Assembly: GCA_019235885.1 (NCBI GenBank)
Contig: JAFAKB010000080.1
Span: 62,001-126,000 of the forward strand
Direction of reading: 5' to 3'
DNA length: 64,000 nt
Source: Candidatus Eremiobacterota bacterium
GTDB taxonomy: Bacteria > Vulcanimicrobiota > Vulcanimicrobiia > Vulcanimicrobiales > Vulcanimicrobiaceae
Part shown: piece by piece, positions 17,731 through 27,189 of the stretch
Position numbering within the stretch: the stretch's first letter is position 1
Layout of the letters: the number at the start of each line of letters is the position of its first letter
Notes under the pieces: generated by a model
What the model was told of the DNA's origin: nothing
Seen by the model: the letters and a program-made list of their open reading frames with translations, nothing else
Database searches by the model: none
Made by a program: the position numbers and the translations under genes

Positions 17731-18099
17731 TCAGTGCTGCGCCGCCTGCCACAACGCGAACATCGCGCCGGTGGGGTCGGTGAGAATGCTGAACGCCCCC
17801 ATCCCCGGGACTTCCGTCTTGTCGCGGATGACGCTCGCGCCGAGCGACTGCGCTTTCTTCGTCGATGCTTCGACGTCGTCGACGGAGACGTATGCGAGCC
17901 ACATCGACGGCGCGCCGGGCACCGGATGCTGCATCATGCCGCCGCCGGTCCCGTCCTCGCCGACGCCGATCAGCGTGTAGACGTCGCCGCCGCCCATCGG
18001 CATGTCTTCGAGCTTCCAGTCGAACAGGCTGCCGTAGAACTGTTTCGCTTTGGCGGGGTCGGTCGTGTTGAGCTCGACATGAACGAACGGATTTGGCAC
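17731..18099 (-). CDS. VOC-family (glyoxalase/bleomycin-resistance) protein
   Basis: The protein has 122 aa and a single betaalphabetabetabeta repeat pair. It starts FVHVELNTTDPAKAKQFYGSLFDW and ends with GMGAFSILTDPTGAMFALWQ, the classic VOC opening and closing strands. GTG 18099 follows AGGAGAG at four bases. Proteins of this subgroup are often annotated as glyoxalase-like; the real substrate is generally unknown. It is followed after 8 bp by the FGE gene, with a STAS gene upstream on the same strand. Confidence 0.85.
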   Translation of the reverse strand: MPNPFVHVELNTTDPAKAKQFYGSLFDWKLEDMPMGGGDVYTLIGVGEDGTGGGMMQHPVPGAPSMWLAYVSVDDVEASTKKAQSLGASVIRDKTEVPGMGAFSILTDPTGAMFALWQAAQH

Positions 18100-18209
18100 G
18101 CTGCTCTCCTCTCGCAAAAAACCGGTGCTCCTAGATAATACGGCGCAACTTAAGAGCGCGCTAAGAACGCCTCTTTTCGGCGCCGCGCGCGGCGGCCGGT
18201 CCGGCGGCT

Positions 18210-18488
18210 CTACGGCAGAAACGCGAAGAGGCGGTCGAGGCCGAGCGCTTCGAGGATGCGACGGTGGTCGGCTGAGCCGACCTGCAGGTCGACGCTGGTG
18301 CCGCGGTCGTGCGCGATCCGGCGCAGCCGGATCAGCTGGCGGACGTCGGGGATCTCCAGGCGCGGGAGCCGGTCGAGGTCGATCGCGATCCGGGCGTGCC
18401 CCTTCGCGGCGGCGCTCATGACGGCCGGTTCGAGCGCGGCGAGGCTGGTGGGGGCGTCGGCGACGAGGCGGAGGGGCGGCGGTTTCAT
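18210..18488 (-). CDS. STAS-domain protein (anti-sigma-factor antagonist-like)
   Basis: The protein has 92 aa. The pattern ARIAIDLDRLPRLEIPDVRQL with a later HRRILEALGLDRLFAF matches a short STAS domain of the SpoIIAA/MlaB type. The usual phosphorylatable Ser after Asp is not clear (EIPDV), so it may be non-phosphorylated or divergent. AGAGG two bases before the ATG supports the start at 18488. No anti-sigma kinase is adjacent. It is separated from the VOC gene by 110 bp. Confidence 0.65.
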   Translation of the reverse strand: MKPPPLRLVADAPTSLAALEPAVMSAAAKGHARIAIDLDRLPRLEIPDVRQLIRLRRIAHDRGTSVDLQVGSADHRRILEALGLDRLFAFLP

Positions 18489-18712
18489 GGCCTCTGCAGC
18501 GTAGCGAAGCCCACATACCGCGCGCTTACGGCGCCGGTGCGCGGACTTACGGGACGCTGTCAGCGTTTCCCTGCGTGGAGCGACGCAGGTTGGCAATCAC
18601 GGAACTGTAAAGCGTTTGTTCGCCTTGGCTAGCGAGGGAGGGTCGCAGGCGGGCCGGATTGCACTCCGCCCGTGTTGCCGTTCCGCGGACGGCGGGATCG
18701 TGGGGTGAGTCA

Positions 18713-20284
18713 ATGTTACGCTACGTTGCGACCGCGCTCATCATTGGATTGATGGTCATCGCGTCGGCGGAAGTGTCTGCCGAAACGACGGACGTCCGGC
18801 TGCGAGTCGTTTTCTATCCAGCGATCATCACGCCGCCGCTCGACGGCAAAACGCAGGCGCGATTCACGTCGGATCAGGTCACAACAAATCTCCTGAACGA
18901 CATCAGCGCTCAGATCTCGAAAGCCCATCCACTATATTTCCCGTGCTTCTACGATCTGTCGAAGCCGGCAAGCGCAGATTGTAACCCGACGCTCGCGAAT
19001 GTTCTGATTACCACGCAGTTCACGCCGGACCCGAAGACGGATGCCGCGCACCCGGATTGGATCGTGACGATGCGGTCGCTCGACATGATCAACGGCCGGA
19101 TCATTTCTACGCAACCGCTCGGCACGCTGAAAGAGAGCGACCTTGGTGCCGCCGTGAGCGCGAATAACCCCGACCCCGTTGCGGCGGCGCTTAAAGCTCT
19201 CGCGCCGAGCGCAGACGTGATCACGAAGCTGATCGGCACTATCTCGATCAGCAATGGTAAGCTTGCCCTGTTTCAAGGCTACGAACCATACGTTCAGCTC
19301 GTGCCGGCGCTCGCCAATGCCAACGATCCGGCATATCTGGGGTTGATGACGAACCTGCTCGACCGCCGCAACATCCCATCAATTCCGTCTCAATTCAACG
19401 CCGGCGTCGTGGCGTCCGGGAATACGCCGCTCGACACGATCTGCGGCCGTGGGCAGCGCTATCTCGTCTACAGCCTCACGAGCGAACAATATCCGCACCA
19501 AGTTAATATGAGCACGCGCATTCAGACGCAGGCCAGCGCGCAACTCTATGACTGCACCACGATGTCGGTTATCCCGGTCGGGCTCGACCAACACGTCTCC
19601 GTGCTGACCACAAAAGGGCCCCTCACGTCGCTGCTCGCGATCATCCAAGGAGCGTTTTTTTGGCAGCAGAAAACCGTGTCGCCTGTCCCGCTAAACGTTA
19701 TCGGTCTGGTTTCCCCATTCGTCGATGCCGATCCGGCGTCCGATCCAGTGAAGCACAGCGTCGCCGACCGCGCGCTACAAGGTCTGGTCGACCGGCTGTG
19801 CGATCGGCTTGATAAGTTAGCTGCCCCATCGCCTGCACCGCCGGTGCCGTCGCTTTATGTCCGCGTCGCCACGGCGCCGACGCCTCAAATGAAAAGGCTA
19901 AAGTTACAGCTGAAGCAAGCGACGGATCGAGAAACGGCGGCACAAAAGGCAATGCGAGTCGCGAAGACCGACGAAGAAAAAGTAAGGGCCCGTAACGCCG
20001 CCGAGGCGGCGAAGCTCGAAATATACAATGCTTCGGTGCAGTTGAACCAAGCTTTTGCCGGTGAGGAGAAAGCCGCAGGTCCGCCACCGGGCACGCCGCA
20101 GCCGCCCGCCGTAACGCCAGCGACACAGCCGACTGTCCAGACGGGGACTGCCCTACAGGCTCTGGACATCACCGGATTCCTCTCGGCGACGCCGCCGCCG
20201 CTCAAGTGCGACGGCGATAAGCTTGACCGGTGGAGCGGGACGTCGGCCGACACCGGGCGTTGGCACCAACCGCCGCCCCGCTAG
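18713..20284 (+). CDS. Exported protein of unknown function, lower-GC than its neighbours
   Basis: The protein has 523 aa with a signal peptide (LRYVATALIIGLMVIASAEVSA). The body (about 25-400) has regular soluble-domain composition with a few Cys (FPCFYDL, SADCNP, DTICGRG, YDCTTM) and no repeats. The tail (about 400-480) is a Lys/Ala/Glu coiled coil (QMKRLKLQLKQATDRET, EEKVRARNAAEAAK) followed by Pro/Thr. The DNA is visibly richer in A/T than the genes on both sides, suggesting recent acquisition. I do not recognise a family. The 224-bp upstream gap probably carries its promoter. Confidence 0.6.
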   Translation: MLRYVATALIIGLMVIASAEVSAETTDVRLRVVFYPAIITPPLDGKTQARFTSDQVTTNLLNDISAQISKAHPLYFPCFYDLSKPASADCNPTLANVLITTQFTPDPKTDAAHPDWIVTMRSLDMINGRIISTQPLGTLKESDLGAAVSANNPDPVAAALKALAPSADVITKLIGTISISNGKLALFQGYEPYVQLVPALANANDPAYLGLMTNLLDRRNIPSIPSQFNAGVVASGNTPLDTICGRGQRYLVYSLTSEQYPHQVNMSTRIQTQASAQLYDCTTMSVIPVGLDQHVSVLTTKGPLTSLLAIIQGAFFWQQKTVSPVPLNVIGLVSPFVDADPASDPVKHSVADRALQGLVDRLCDRLDKLAAPSPAPPVPSLYVRVATAPTPQMKRLKLQLKQATDRETAAQKAMRVAKTDEEKVRARNAAEAAKLEIYNASVQLNQAFAGEEKAAGPPPGTPQPPAVTPATQPTVQTGTALQALDITGFLSATPPPLKCDGDKLDRWSGTSADTGRWHQPPPR

Positions 20285-20399
20285 CGCGCGACCGCGAACG
20301 TTTCGAGCCGTCGCCGCCGACGCCGCGCACTGCACGGCGGGTTCCTTTAGGGCCGCGGGCAGCGCAAATGTCGGGCCTCCGGTGGTGTTGTAACGACAG

Positions 20400-21215
20400 G
20401 TGCCCGAGCTTCCCGAAGTCGAGACGATCGCGCGCGGTCTCGCTCATGCCGTGGCCGGCAAGACCATTGCCGGGGTCACGGTGAGCATGCCCAAGATCGC
20501 GATCGCGCCGGCCGGAGAGTCGTTCGAGCAGGCGCTCGCCGGTGAGACGATCGCCGCCGTCGGGCGGCGTGGGAAATACGTCGTCTTCGGGCTGGGCTCG
20601 GGGCGGCGCCTGGCGGTCCATCTGCGGATGACCGGCCGGCTGATCGTCCAGCCGGCGGGCTACCCGGAGCCCTACCCGTACACCCACGTGCTGCTCGCCT
20701 TTTCCGACGGCTCGCGGCTGTGCTTCGCCGACATGCGGCAGTTCGGCAGGATGCGGCTGCTTGCGCTAGGCGACCCCTGGGACGCGGACGGCGGGGTGGA
20801 ACCGCTCTCCGAGGGGTTTACCAGCGAGGCGTTTGTGAGTATGCTGGACGGGCGTCGCACGCCGATCAAGGCGTTCCTGCTCGACCAGAGCCGGATCGCC
20901 GGGATCGGGAACATCTATGCGTGCGAGGCCTTGTGGGAAGCGGGGATCCGGCCGAGCCGACCGTCCCACAAGATCAGCAGGCCGGCGAGACGCCGGCTGC
21001 ACGGCGCGGTCCGAAACGTGCTCCAGCGTGCCATCGAGGCGCGCGGGACGTCCGTGGACGACTACGTCGATGCTGAGGGGCTGAAGGGCGGGTTCCAAAA
21101 CCAACTCGCCGTTTACGGTCGCCTCGGCGAACCGTGCCCCCGATGCGGGAAACCGATCGTGCGCACGGTGATCGGACAGCGCGGGACCTGGTGGTGCCGC
21201 GGCTGCCAAAAATAA
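20400..21215 (+). CDS. mutM: Formamidopyrimidine-DNA glycosylase
   Basis: The protein has 271 aa. The GTG start gives PELPEVETIARGL, whose N-terminal Pro and Glu are the catalytic residues of Fpg. LRMTGRL and RRGKYVVFGL are in place. The H2TH region contains DQSRIAGIGNIYACEALW, and the C-terminal zinc finger reads CPRC...CRGC. It removes 8-oxoguanine and cuts the abasic site during base-excision repair. It is followed after about 30 bp by rpsA on the same strand. Confidence 0.95.
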   Translation: MPELPEVETIARGLAHAVAGKTIAGVTVSMPKIAIAPAGESFEQALAGETIAAVGRRGKYVVFGLGSGRRLAVHLRMTGRLIVQPAGYPEPYPYTHVLLAFSDGSRLCFADMRQFGRMRLLALGDPWDADGGVEPLSEGFTSEAFVSMLDGRRTPIKAFLLDQSRIAGIGNIYACEALWEAGIRPSRPSHKISRPARRRLHGAVRNVLQRAIEARGTSVDDYVDAEGLKGGFQNQLAVYGRLGEPCPRCGKPIVRTVIGQRGTWWCRGCQK

Positions 21216-21245
21216 AAAATATTAAGCGAAGGAAGATACCTCACC

Positions 21246-22401
<1,156 letters not shown>

Positions 22402-22403
<2 letters not shown>

Positions 22404-22428
22404 TCCTTCGACAAGCTCAGGGTGACAT
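22402..22428. repeat. Dispersed repeat copy (intergenic, after rpsA)
   Basis: Copy of the family with core CCTGAGCTTGTCGAAGG, here in inverse orientation (CCTTCGACAAGCTCAGG). It begins inside the rpsA stop codon and is followed at once by the terminator stem. It is the only copy in the window that is clearly outside a reading frame. Confidence 0.85.
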
Positions 22429-22431
22429 AAA

Positions 22432-22466
22432 GAGGGAGGCAGTAATGCCTCCCTCATCACTTTTTT
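22432..22466 (+). terminator. Intrinsic terminator of rpsA
   Basis: A perfect 10-bp stem, GAGGGAGGCA / TGCCTCCCTC, closed by GTAA is followed by ATCAC and six T residues. It ends the fpg-rpsA unit, and the convergent DUF1003 gene starts its 3' end just after it. Confidence 0.9.
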
Positions 22467-22474
22467 CTAGGGCG

Positions 22475-22948
22475 CTATGGTGACGAGTCCTGGACGGCGA
22501 GCTGCGCGACCATCTTTCTGATCGCGTCGACGTCGCACTCGGTGCGGGCGGCAATTTGAATCAAGATGTTCTCTTGCACTTCTTGATGATAGAGTAGGCG
22601 CGAGATCGTGTCGTGGTCGTGCTCGGCGCGGAGCTCGTCGTGCGCGACCGACTGGCGCTGACCGACCGCGATGATGAAGATCAGGATCAGCTGCAAGATG
22701 TTCGAGCAGGTCAAGAGGAACGCGAACGGGTACGGGTCCCACTTCGTCAGCATCCCGACCGGGATCCAGATCGCTTGAACGACGATCGCCAGGAACAGCG
22801 CAATCGGCGCTCCGGTCGAGTCCGCGACGCGTTTGCAGAACCTCTCGACCGGCGAGAGATTGTCGGAGGCCTCTTGGTTGACGTCGTGGACGAGGGGGTG
22901 TTCCGTGACGTCGGTCGGCGCGGTGTGCACGGTAGTCGTCGCATCCAT
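22475..22948 (-). CDS. DUF1003 membrane protein
   Basis: The protein has 157 aa. The conserved core is ADSTGAPIALFLAIVVQAIW (first helix), KWDPYPFAFLLTCSNILQL and a second helix ILIFIIAVGQRQS, followed by a charged DELRAEHDHD segment. This is the DUF1003 pattern: two transmembrane helices with cytosolic ends and unknown biochemical role. The ATG at 22948 opens MDATTTVHT. It is divergent from coaE (84 bp apart). Confidence 0.85.
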   Translation of the reverse strand: MDATTTVHTAPTDVTEHPLVHDVNQEASDNLSPVERFCKRVADSTGAPIALFLAIVVQAIWIPVGMLTKWDPYPFAFLLTCSNILQLILIFIIAVGQRQSVAHDELRAEHDHDTISRLLYHQEVQENILIQIAARTECDVDAIRKMVAQLAVQDSSP

Positions 22949-23032
22949 GCCCGGGACGGTTCGACGGAGCTCGGTCGGGTTACCCGCAGGGCGGGCGGGG
23001 ACCCGCCACATCTGTGCGAACCGAGCCGGGCG

Positions 23033-23641
23033 ATGGCGAAGCTCAGGGTCGGGCTGACGGGCGGGATCGGGTCGGGGAAGAGTGCCGTCGCGGCGGTTTT
23101 CGCGGAGCGCGGGGCAACTGTGATCGACGCCGATGCGCTGGCGCGCGAGGTCGTCGCGCCTGGCTCGGACGGGCTGCGCGACGTCGCGGCACGCTGGCCG
23201 GAAGCGATCGCCCCGGACGGCGCGCTCGACCGCGCTGCGCTGGCGCAGATCGTGTTCGCGGATGAACGCGCGCGCGCGGAACTCAACGCGATCACGCACC
23301 CGCGAGTGCGCGCACGCGCGGCCGAGATCGAGCGCGACGTGCCCCGCGGCGTGGTGGTGCACGTGATTCCGCTGCTGTTCGAAGGCGACTACTGGCGGCA
23401 GTGTGAGAAGACGGTCGTGGTGATCGCGCCGGACGAGGTGCGGATCGCGCGCGTCGTCGCGCGCGACGCGGCCGAACGCGAGGCGGTCGAGCGGCGCATG
23501 GCGGCGCAGATCGCGCCCGAGCTCGCGCGCGGCCGCGCGGACTACGTCGTCGAGAACGACGGCGACCTGAGTGATCTGCGCGAACGCGCGGGCCGCGTCT
23601 ACGACGCGCTGCTGCGCGACCTGGCGGCGAAAGAACGCTGA
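23033..23641 (+). CDS. coaE: Dephospho-CoA kinase
   Basis: The protein has 202 aa. It opens with RVGLTGGIGSGKSAVAAVFA, a P-loop, followed by VIDADALAREVV and later PLLFEGDYW and RMAAQIAPE. These are the CoaE substrate and LID elements. It phosphorylates the ribose 3'-OH of dephospho-CoA, the last step of coenzyme A synthesis. The stop overlaps the next ATG (TGATG), coupling it to the DUF1697 gene. Confidence 0.93.
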   Translation: MAKLRVGLTGGIGSGKSAVAAVFAERGATVIDADALAREVVAPGSDGLRDVAARWPEAIAPDGALDRAALAQIVFADERARAELNAITHPRVRARAAEIERDVPRGVVVHVIPLLFEGDYWRQCEKTVVVIAPDEVRIARVVARDAAEREAVERRMAAQIAPELARGRADYVVENDGDLSDLRERAGRVYDALLRDLAAKER

Positions 23642-24129
23642 TGCCGACGTACGTGGCGCTGCTGCGCGGCGTCATGCCGACGAATCCCAACGTGAAGAGC
23701 GAGAAACTCAAGCACGTGTTCGAATCGCTGGGGTTCAAGCGCGTCGCGACGGTTCTCGCCAGCGGCAACGTCGTGTTCGAGTCTCCGTCGAAGAGCGCCA
23801 CCACCCTGGAGACGAAGATCGAGCGAGCGCTGCAGGATCAATTGAACTTCAAGACGACCGCGATCGTCCGCAGCCGCGAACAGCTCGAGCGGCTGGTGAA
23901 AAGTGATCCCTTCAGAGGCGTGAAGAGCGACGAGGAGACGAACTATCTCATCTGCACGTTCTTCAAGGACTCCCGCAACGAGCTCTGCACCGTCGTCGAC
24001 CGCACGCGCGACGACACGCCGGGTTTCATGCGCCGACTCGAAAAAGAGCACGGCAAAGAGATCACCACGCGCACGTGGAAAACGATCGGGCGAATTCTCA
24101 AGAAGATGGGGTCCCCGCTCGCCGAGTGA
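23641..24129 (+). CDS. DUF1697 family protein
   Basis: The protein has 162 aa. It begins TYVALLRGVMPTNPNVKSEKLK, then ASGNVVFES, the usual opening of DUF1697 proteins (normally YIALLRGINVGG...SGNVvF). The middle has IVRSREQLERLVKSDPF and the end TTRTWKTIGRILK. The function of this family is not established. It is translationally coupled to coaE. Confidence 0.85.
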   Translation: MPTYVALLRGVMPTNPNVKSEKLKHVFESLGFKRVATVLASGNVVFESPSKSATTLETKIERALQDQLNFKTTAIVRSREQLERLVKSDPFRGVKSDEETNYLICTFFKDSRNELCTVVDRTRDDTPGFMRRLEKEHGKEITTRTWKTIGRILKKMGSPLAE

Positions 24130-24146
24130 TCTCGCCGCGAAATTCT

Positions 24147-24836
24147 CTAGGGTGCCGGTGAGGCGGCGTTCTCGAAGGCCGGCGCGCTGCGGCCGACGTC
24201 GAAGACGCGCTCGTCGCCTTGCGCGTCCAGGAAGCCGCGCACCACGAAGGTCGTGTTCGCGCGGCCGAGCGCGCGCGAGAGGCGGATCGAGCCGGTCGCG
24301 TCGCGCAGCCGCGGCGTTCCGCCGTCGAGGTACGGTTCGCCGGCGGTCGTGACGACGGTGCCGGGCTTCGCCGCCAGCGCTTGCGCGATCGTGCTCGGAG
24401 GATCGAAGCTGATCGCCCGCTCGACGATCATCCCGAAGTTCGTGCCGAGCATCGCGACGCGCACGGTATAGCGTCCCGGCGCGAGCGCGCGGCGGTCGTC
24501 CGTCGTCGAGTCGACGATCACTTGCGCGAGCCGCAGACGCCCCGGCGGGACGTCGATCTGGCGCGTGATCGGGATCGGTTTGTGCCCGGTCACCGACGAC
24601 CACACCGGCACGTCGTCGCGCAGCACGTCGATGCGGAACAAGTCGGCGGTCGGGAAACGCAGGCGCACGATGTGCCCGGTCGGATTGTTCAGCACGATCG
24701 CGACGGTGAACGGCGCCAGCAGCGCGGTTCCTTCGCGCTCGAGCGTCACGTCGGCCCACACGCCGCGCGCCGCGGACGAGGGCGGGCGCGGCGTCGCGGC
24801 CGCAGCGAGCACCGTCAGCATCTCGGCGCGCGTCAT
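24147..24836 (-). CDS. BsuPI-like proteinase-inhibitor-domain protein
   Basis: The protein has 229 aa. An immunoglobulin-like stretch at about 30-130 (FTVAIVLNNPTGHIVRLRFP, DLFRIDVLRDDVPVWS, RLAQVIVDSTTDDRRALAPGRY) resembles the BsuPI domain, with its N-x-T...L.F...W pattern. A second strand-rich half follows. The N-terminus is mildly hydrophobic but not a clear signal peptide from this ATG. It lies 54 bp downstream of the D-aminoacylase gene. Role unknown; a peptidase-inhibitor or adhesion fold is possible. Confidence 0.55.
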   Translation of the reverse strand: MTRAEMLTVLAAAATPRPPSSAARGVWADVTLEREGTALLAPFTVAIVLNNPTGHIVRLRFPTADLFRIDVLRDDVPVWSSVTGHKPIPITRQIDVPPGRLRLAQVIVDSTTDDRRALAPGRYTVRVAMLGTNFGMIVERAISFDPPSTIAQALAAKPGTVVTTAGEPYLDGGTPRLRDATGSIRLSRALGRANTTFVVRGFLDAQGDERVFDVGRSAPAFENAASPAP

Positions 24837-24890
24837 CGATTCGTCACCGGCGGACGCTTTTGCGGGCGGGGCTCGGAAGTCCCACGCCGC

Positions 24891-26471
24891 TCACCGGCCG
24901 TTGCGCAAGACGCGGCCGGAACGTGCGCCGGTCGGCGTCCCCCCGCGCACCACGGCGCGACCGTTGACGTAGACGTCGCGGATACCCTCGGGCGGAACGC
25001 AAGGCCGCTCGTACGTCGCGCGGTCGACGACGTGCTCGTCGTCGAACACGACCAGGTCCGCGAACATTCCCGGCGCGATCAGCCCGCGCTCGCGCAACCC
25101 GAAGAGCGCCGCCGGCAGCGCCGTCATCCGCCGCACCGCTTCGGCGACGTCGAAGACGCGCCGCTGCCGGACGTAGCGCCCGAAGACGCGCGGAAAGGTG
25201 CCGTACGTGCGCGGATGCGGGACGCCGCGCGCGGTAATCCCGCTGAACGCGCGCGCCGATGCGTCGCTTCCGATGCAGCAGAAGCGCGCGCTCAGCACCG
25301 TCGCGACGTCGTCCTCGCTCATCGAGAAGAACACCGAGTGGACGCGCATCTCTTCTTCGACCAGCAACCGAATGACCGCGCGCGGCGGCGTGAGGCCCCA
25401 CGTCGCGGCGAGCGCGTCGACGCGCATCCCCGCCAGGTTCTCGTTGCGTTCGCTCGCGACGCCGGTGATCATGATCGTGTCCCAGCCGTCGCCGCCGAGC
25501 GCGGGATCGCGCGCCAGCTCCATCGCGAGGGCCGCCGCGAGCGCCGCTTCCGGATCGCGCAACCGCTCGAGCGCGGCGTCGTCCCCGCCTTCCCGGACCC
25601 AGCCCGGCAGCACGGTCGGGAGCTCCGTCCACGACGCGACGTACGGATACGCATCGCACGCGGCGTCGATGCCGCGCGAGCGCGCCCGATCGATCGCGGC
25701 GAGCGTGCGGTGCACTTTGCCCCAGTTCTTCTTTCCCGCCGCTTTGTGATGCGAGCACTGCACGCCGACTTGGGCGCGCTCGCCGATCGTCAGCGCTTCG
25801 GCGATCGCGGCTTCGACGGTGTCGCCTTCGTTGCGGACGTGGGAGGCGTACAGCGGAGCGCCGGCGCCGCGCGCGGCGCTCGCGCACGCGACCAGCTCCT
25901 CGATGCCGGCGTAGCGCCCCGGCTCGTAGATCAGCCCGCTCGAGACGCCCAGCGCGCCTTCTTCGATCGCACCGCGGACGAGCCGGTTCTGCGCCTCTTG
26001 TTCCTCCGTCGTGAGCGGGCGCGCGTCGGGGCCGGCGACGCAGGCCCGCGTCGTCCCGAGCCCGACCAGCGAGGCGACGTTCAGCGCGACGCCTTCGCGC
26101 TCGACCAGCGTGAAGAACGCGTCGAACGTCGTCCACTGCAGCTCGACGTGGTGGTTGCGCGCGTCACGGCGCTTCCGCTCGAGCGCGGCCCCGAACAGCG
26201 GCGCGACCGACGTCCCGCAGTTGCCGCCGATCTCGGTCGTCACGCCTTGCAGAATTTTCCCCTCGCAAAGCGGGTTTGCGAGCCACAGCTCGTCGGTATG
26301 AGAGTGTACGTCGATAAATCCCGGCGCGAGCGCGAGCCCGTCGCACGAGACGCGCTCGTGCGCCTCGCGGTCGGAGAGATCCCCGATCGCGACGACGCGG
26401 CCGTCGGCGACCGCGACGTCGGTGGTGTACGGAGCGGAGCCCGAGCCGTCGTAGACCCGGGGGCGCTCCAA
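24891..26471 (-). CDS. N-acyl-D-amino-acid deacylase (D-aminoacylase family)
   Basis: The protein has 526 aa. This is an amidohydrolase with VHSHTDELW (metal-binding HxH), GGNCGTSVAPL (bridging Cys typical of D-aminoacylases), YASHVRNEGD, CSHHKAAGKKNWGK, and GSDASARAF near the C-terminus. It hydrolyses N-acyl-D-amino acids or similar amides, possibly from peptidoglycan or lipopeptides. The start is TTG 26471; the frame contains no ATG or GTG between the preceding stop and this point. The BsuPI-like gene follows on the same strand. Confidence 0.85.
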   Translation of the reverse strand: MERPRVYDGSGSAPYTTDVAVADGRVVAIGDLSDREAHERVSCDGLALAPGFIDVHSHTDELWLANPLCEGKILQGVTTEIGGNCGTSVAPLFGAALERKRRDARNHHVELQWTTFDAFFTLVEREGVALNVASLVGLGTTRACVAGPDARPLTTEEQEAQNRLVRGAIEEGALGVSSGLIYEPGRYAGIEELVACASAARGAGAPLYASHVRNEGDTVEAAIAEALTIGERAQVGVQCSHHKAAGKKNWGKVHRTLAAIDRARSRGIDAACDAYPYVASWTELPTVLPGWVREGGDDAALERLRDPEAALAAALAMELARDPALGGDGWDTIMITGVASERNENLAGMRVDALAATWGLTPPRAVIRLLVEEEMRVHSVFFSMSEDDVATVLSARFCCIGSDASARAFSGITARGVPHPRTYGTFPRVFGRYVRQRRVFDVAEAVRRMTALPAALFGLRERGLIAPGMFADLVVFDDEHVVDRATYERPCVPPEGIRDVYVNGRAVVRGGTPTGARSGRVLRNGR

Positions 26472-26555
26472 GATCGTCCAGAGCAGCGTTTAACCTAGCT
26501 TTCGCTGGGTACGAGCCAATCGGTGGGCCGACAGCTCAGGGGGACTTATTCCAAC

Positions 26556-26783
26556 ATGGCCATCAACGACAACGTGACGACGAGCGGCGGCGGCATGAGC
26601 GTGCGCGAAGCCGGGAAGCGCGGCGGCGATCGCGTCAAGGCGAAATACGGGTCCGAGTTCTACGAAGCGATCGGGCGCAAAGGCGGCGAGGCGACGAAGA
26701 GCAAGTACGGGCCGTCGTTCTATGAGGAAATCGGCGCCAAGGGCGGGCAGAAGCTGAAACGTTCCACGAAAACGGCCGGCTAG
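26556..26783 (+). CDS. KGG-repeat stress protein (first of tandem pair)
   Basis: A 75-aa, highly charged protein with three KGG/RGG repeats: REAGKRGGDRVKAKYG, AIGRKGGEATKSKYG and EIGAKGGQKLK. Each is separated by a (S/P)xFYExIG unit. The family (KGG domain, related to GsiB and Con-10) is induced by stress or desiccation. ATG 26556 has CAGGGGGA upstream. A paralogue follows after 3 bp. Confidence 0.88.
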   Translation: MAINDNVTTSGGGMSVREAGKRGGDRVKAKYGSEFYEAIGRKGGEATKSKYGPSFYEEIGAKGGQKLKRSTKTAG

Positions 26784-26786
26784 CCC

Positions 26787-27113
26787 ATGGCCGACCCAAA
26801 GAGAGCCGTGACGAAAATGAGAACAGAGAAGGTCGACGGCGAGATGTCGGTGCGCGAAGCCGGTAAAAAAGGCGGCGACACGGTTCGCGACCGCTACGGG
26901 TCGGGTTTCTACGAAGAGATCGGGCGCAAAGGCGGGCAGGCGACACGCGAACGCCACGGAGCCGAGTTTTACGAATCGATCGGCCAAAAAGGCGGCAAGG
27001 TCGTCAAAGAAAAGTACGGGCCGAACTTCTACGAGCAAATCGGGCACAAAGGCGGTCAGAAGGTCAAGAAGCTGATCGCCGAGGCGAAGAAGAACTCGCA
27101 GGGCGAAACCTAA
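26787..27113 (+). CDS. KGG-repeat stress protein (second of tandem pair)
   Basis: A 108-aa paralogue of the preceding gene with four KGG units (REAGKKGGDTVRDRYG, EIGRKGGQATRERHG, SIGQKGGKVVKEKYG, QIGHKGGQKVKK) and a Lys-rich end. The extra unit shows that the pair diverged by repeat gain. It lies 3 bp after the first gene and is surely co-transcribed. Probably a hydrophilic protectant; the mechanism is not established. Confidence 0.88.
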   Translation: MADPKRAVTKMRTEKVDGEMSVREAGKKGGDTVRDRYGSGFYEEIGRKGGQATRERHGAEFYESIGQKGGKVVKEKYGPNFYEQIGHKGGQKVKKLIAEAKKNSQGET

Positions 27114-27189
27114 CCGCACGCGCCGCGCCGAACCAGCCGCCTTCATTCGCGCGACGTCGCCCACACGACGCCGCGCGGTTTTGCGCGCA

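Noticed and set aside
22432-22455. Reading the rpsA terminator stem as another dispersed-repeat copy
   Set aside because: Its arms do not match the repeat core; it is a normal stem followed by T residues, only adjacent to a repeat copy.
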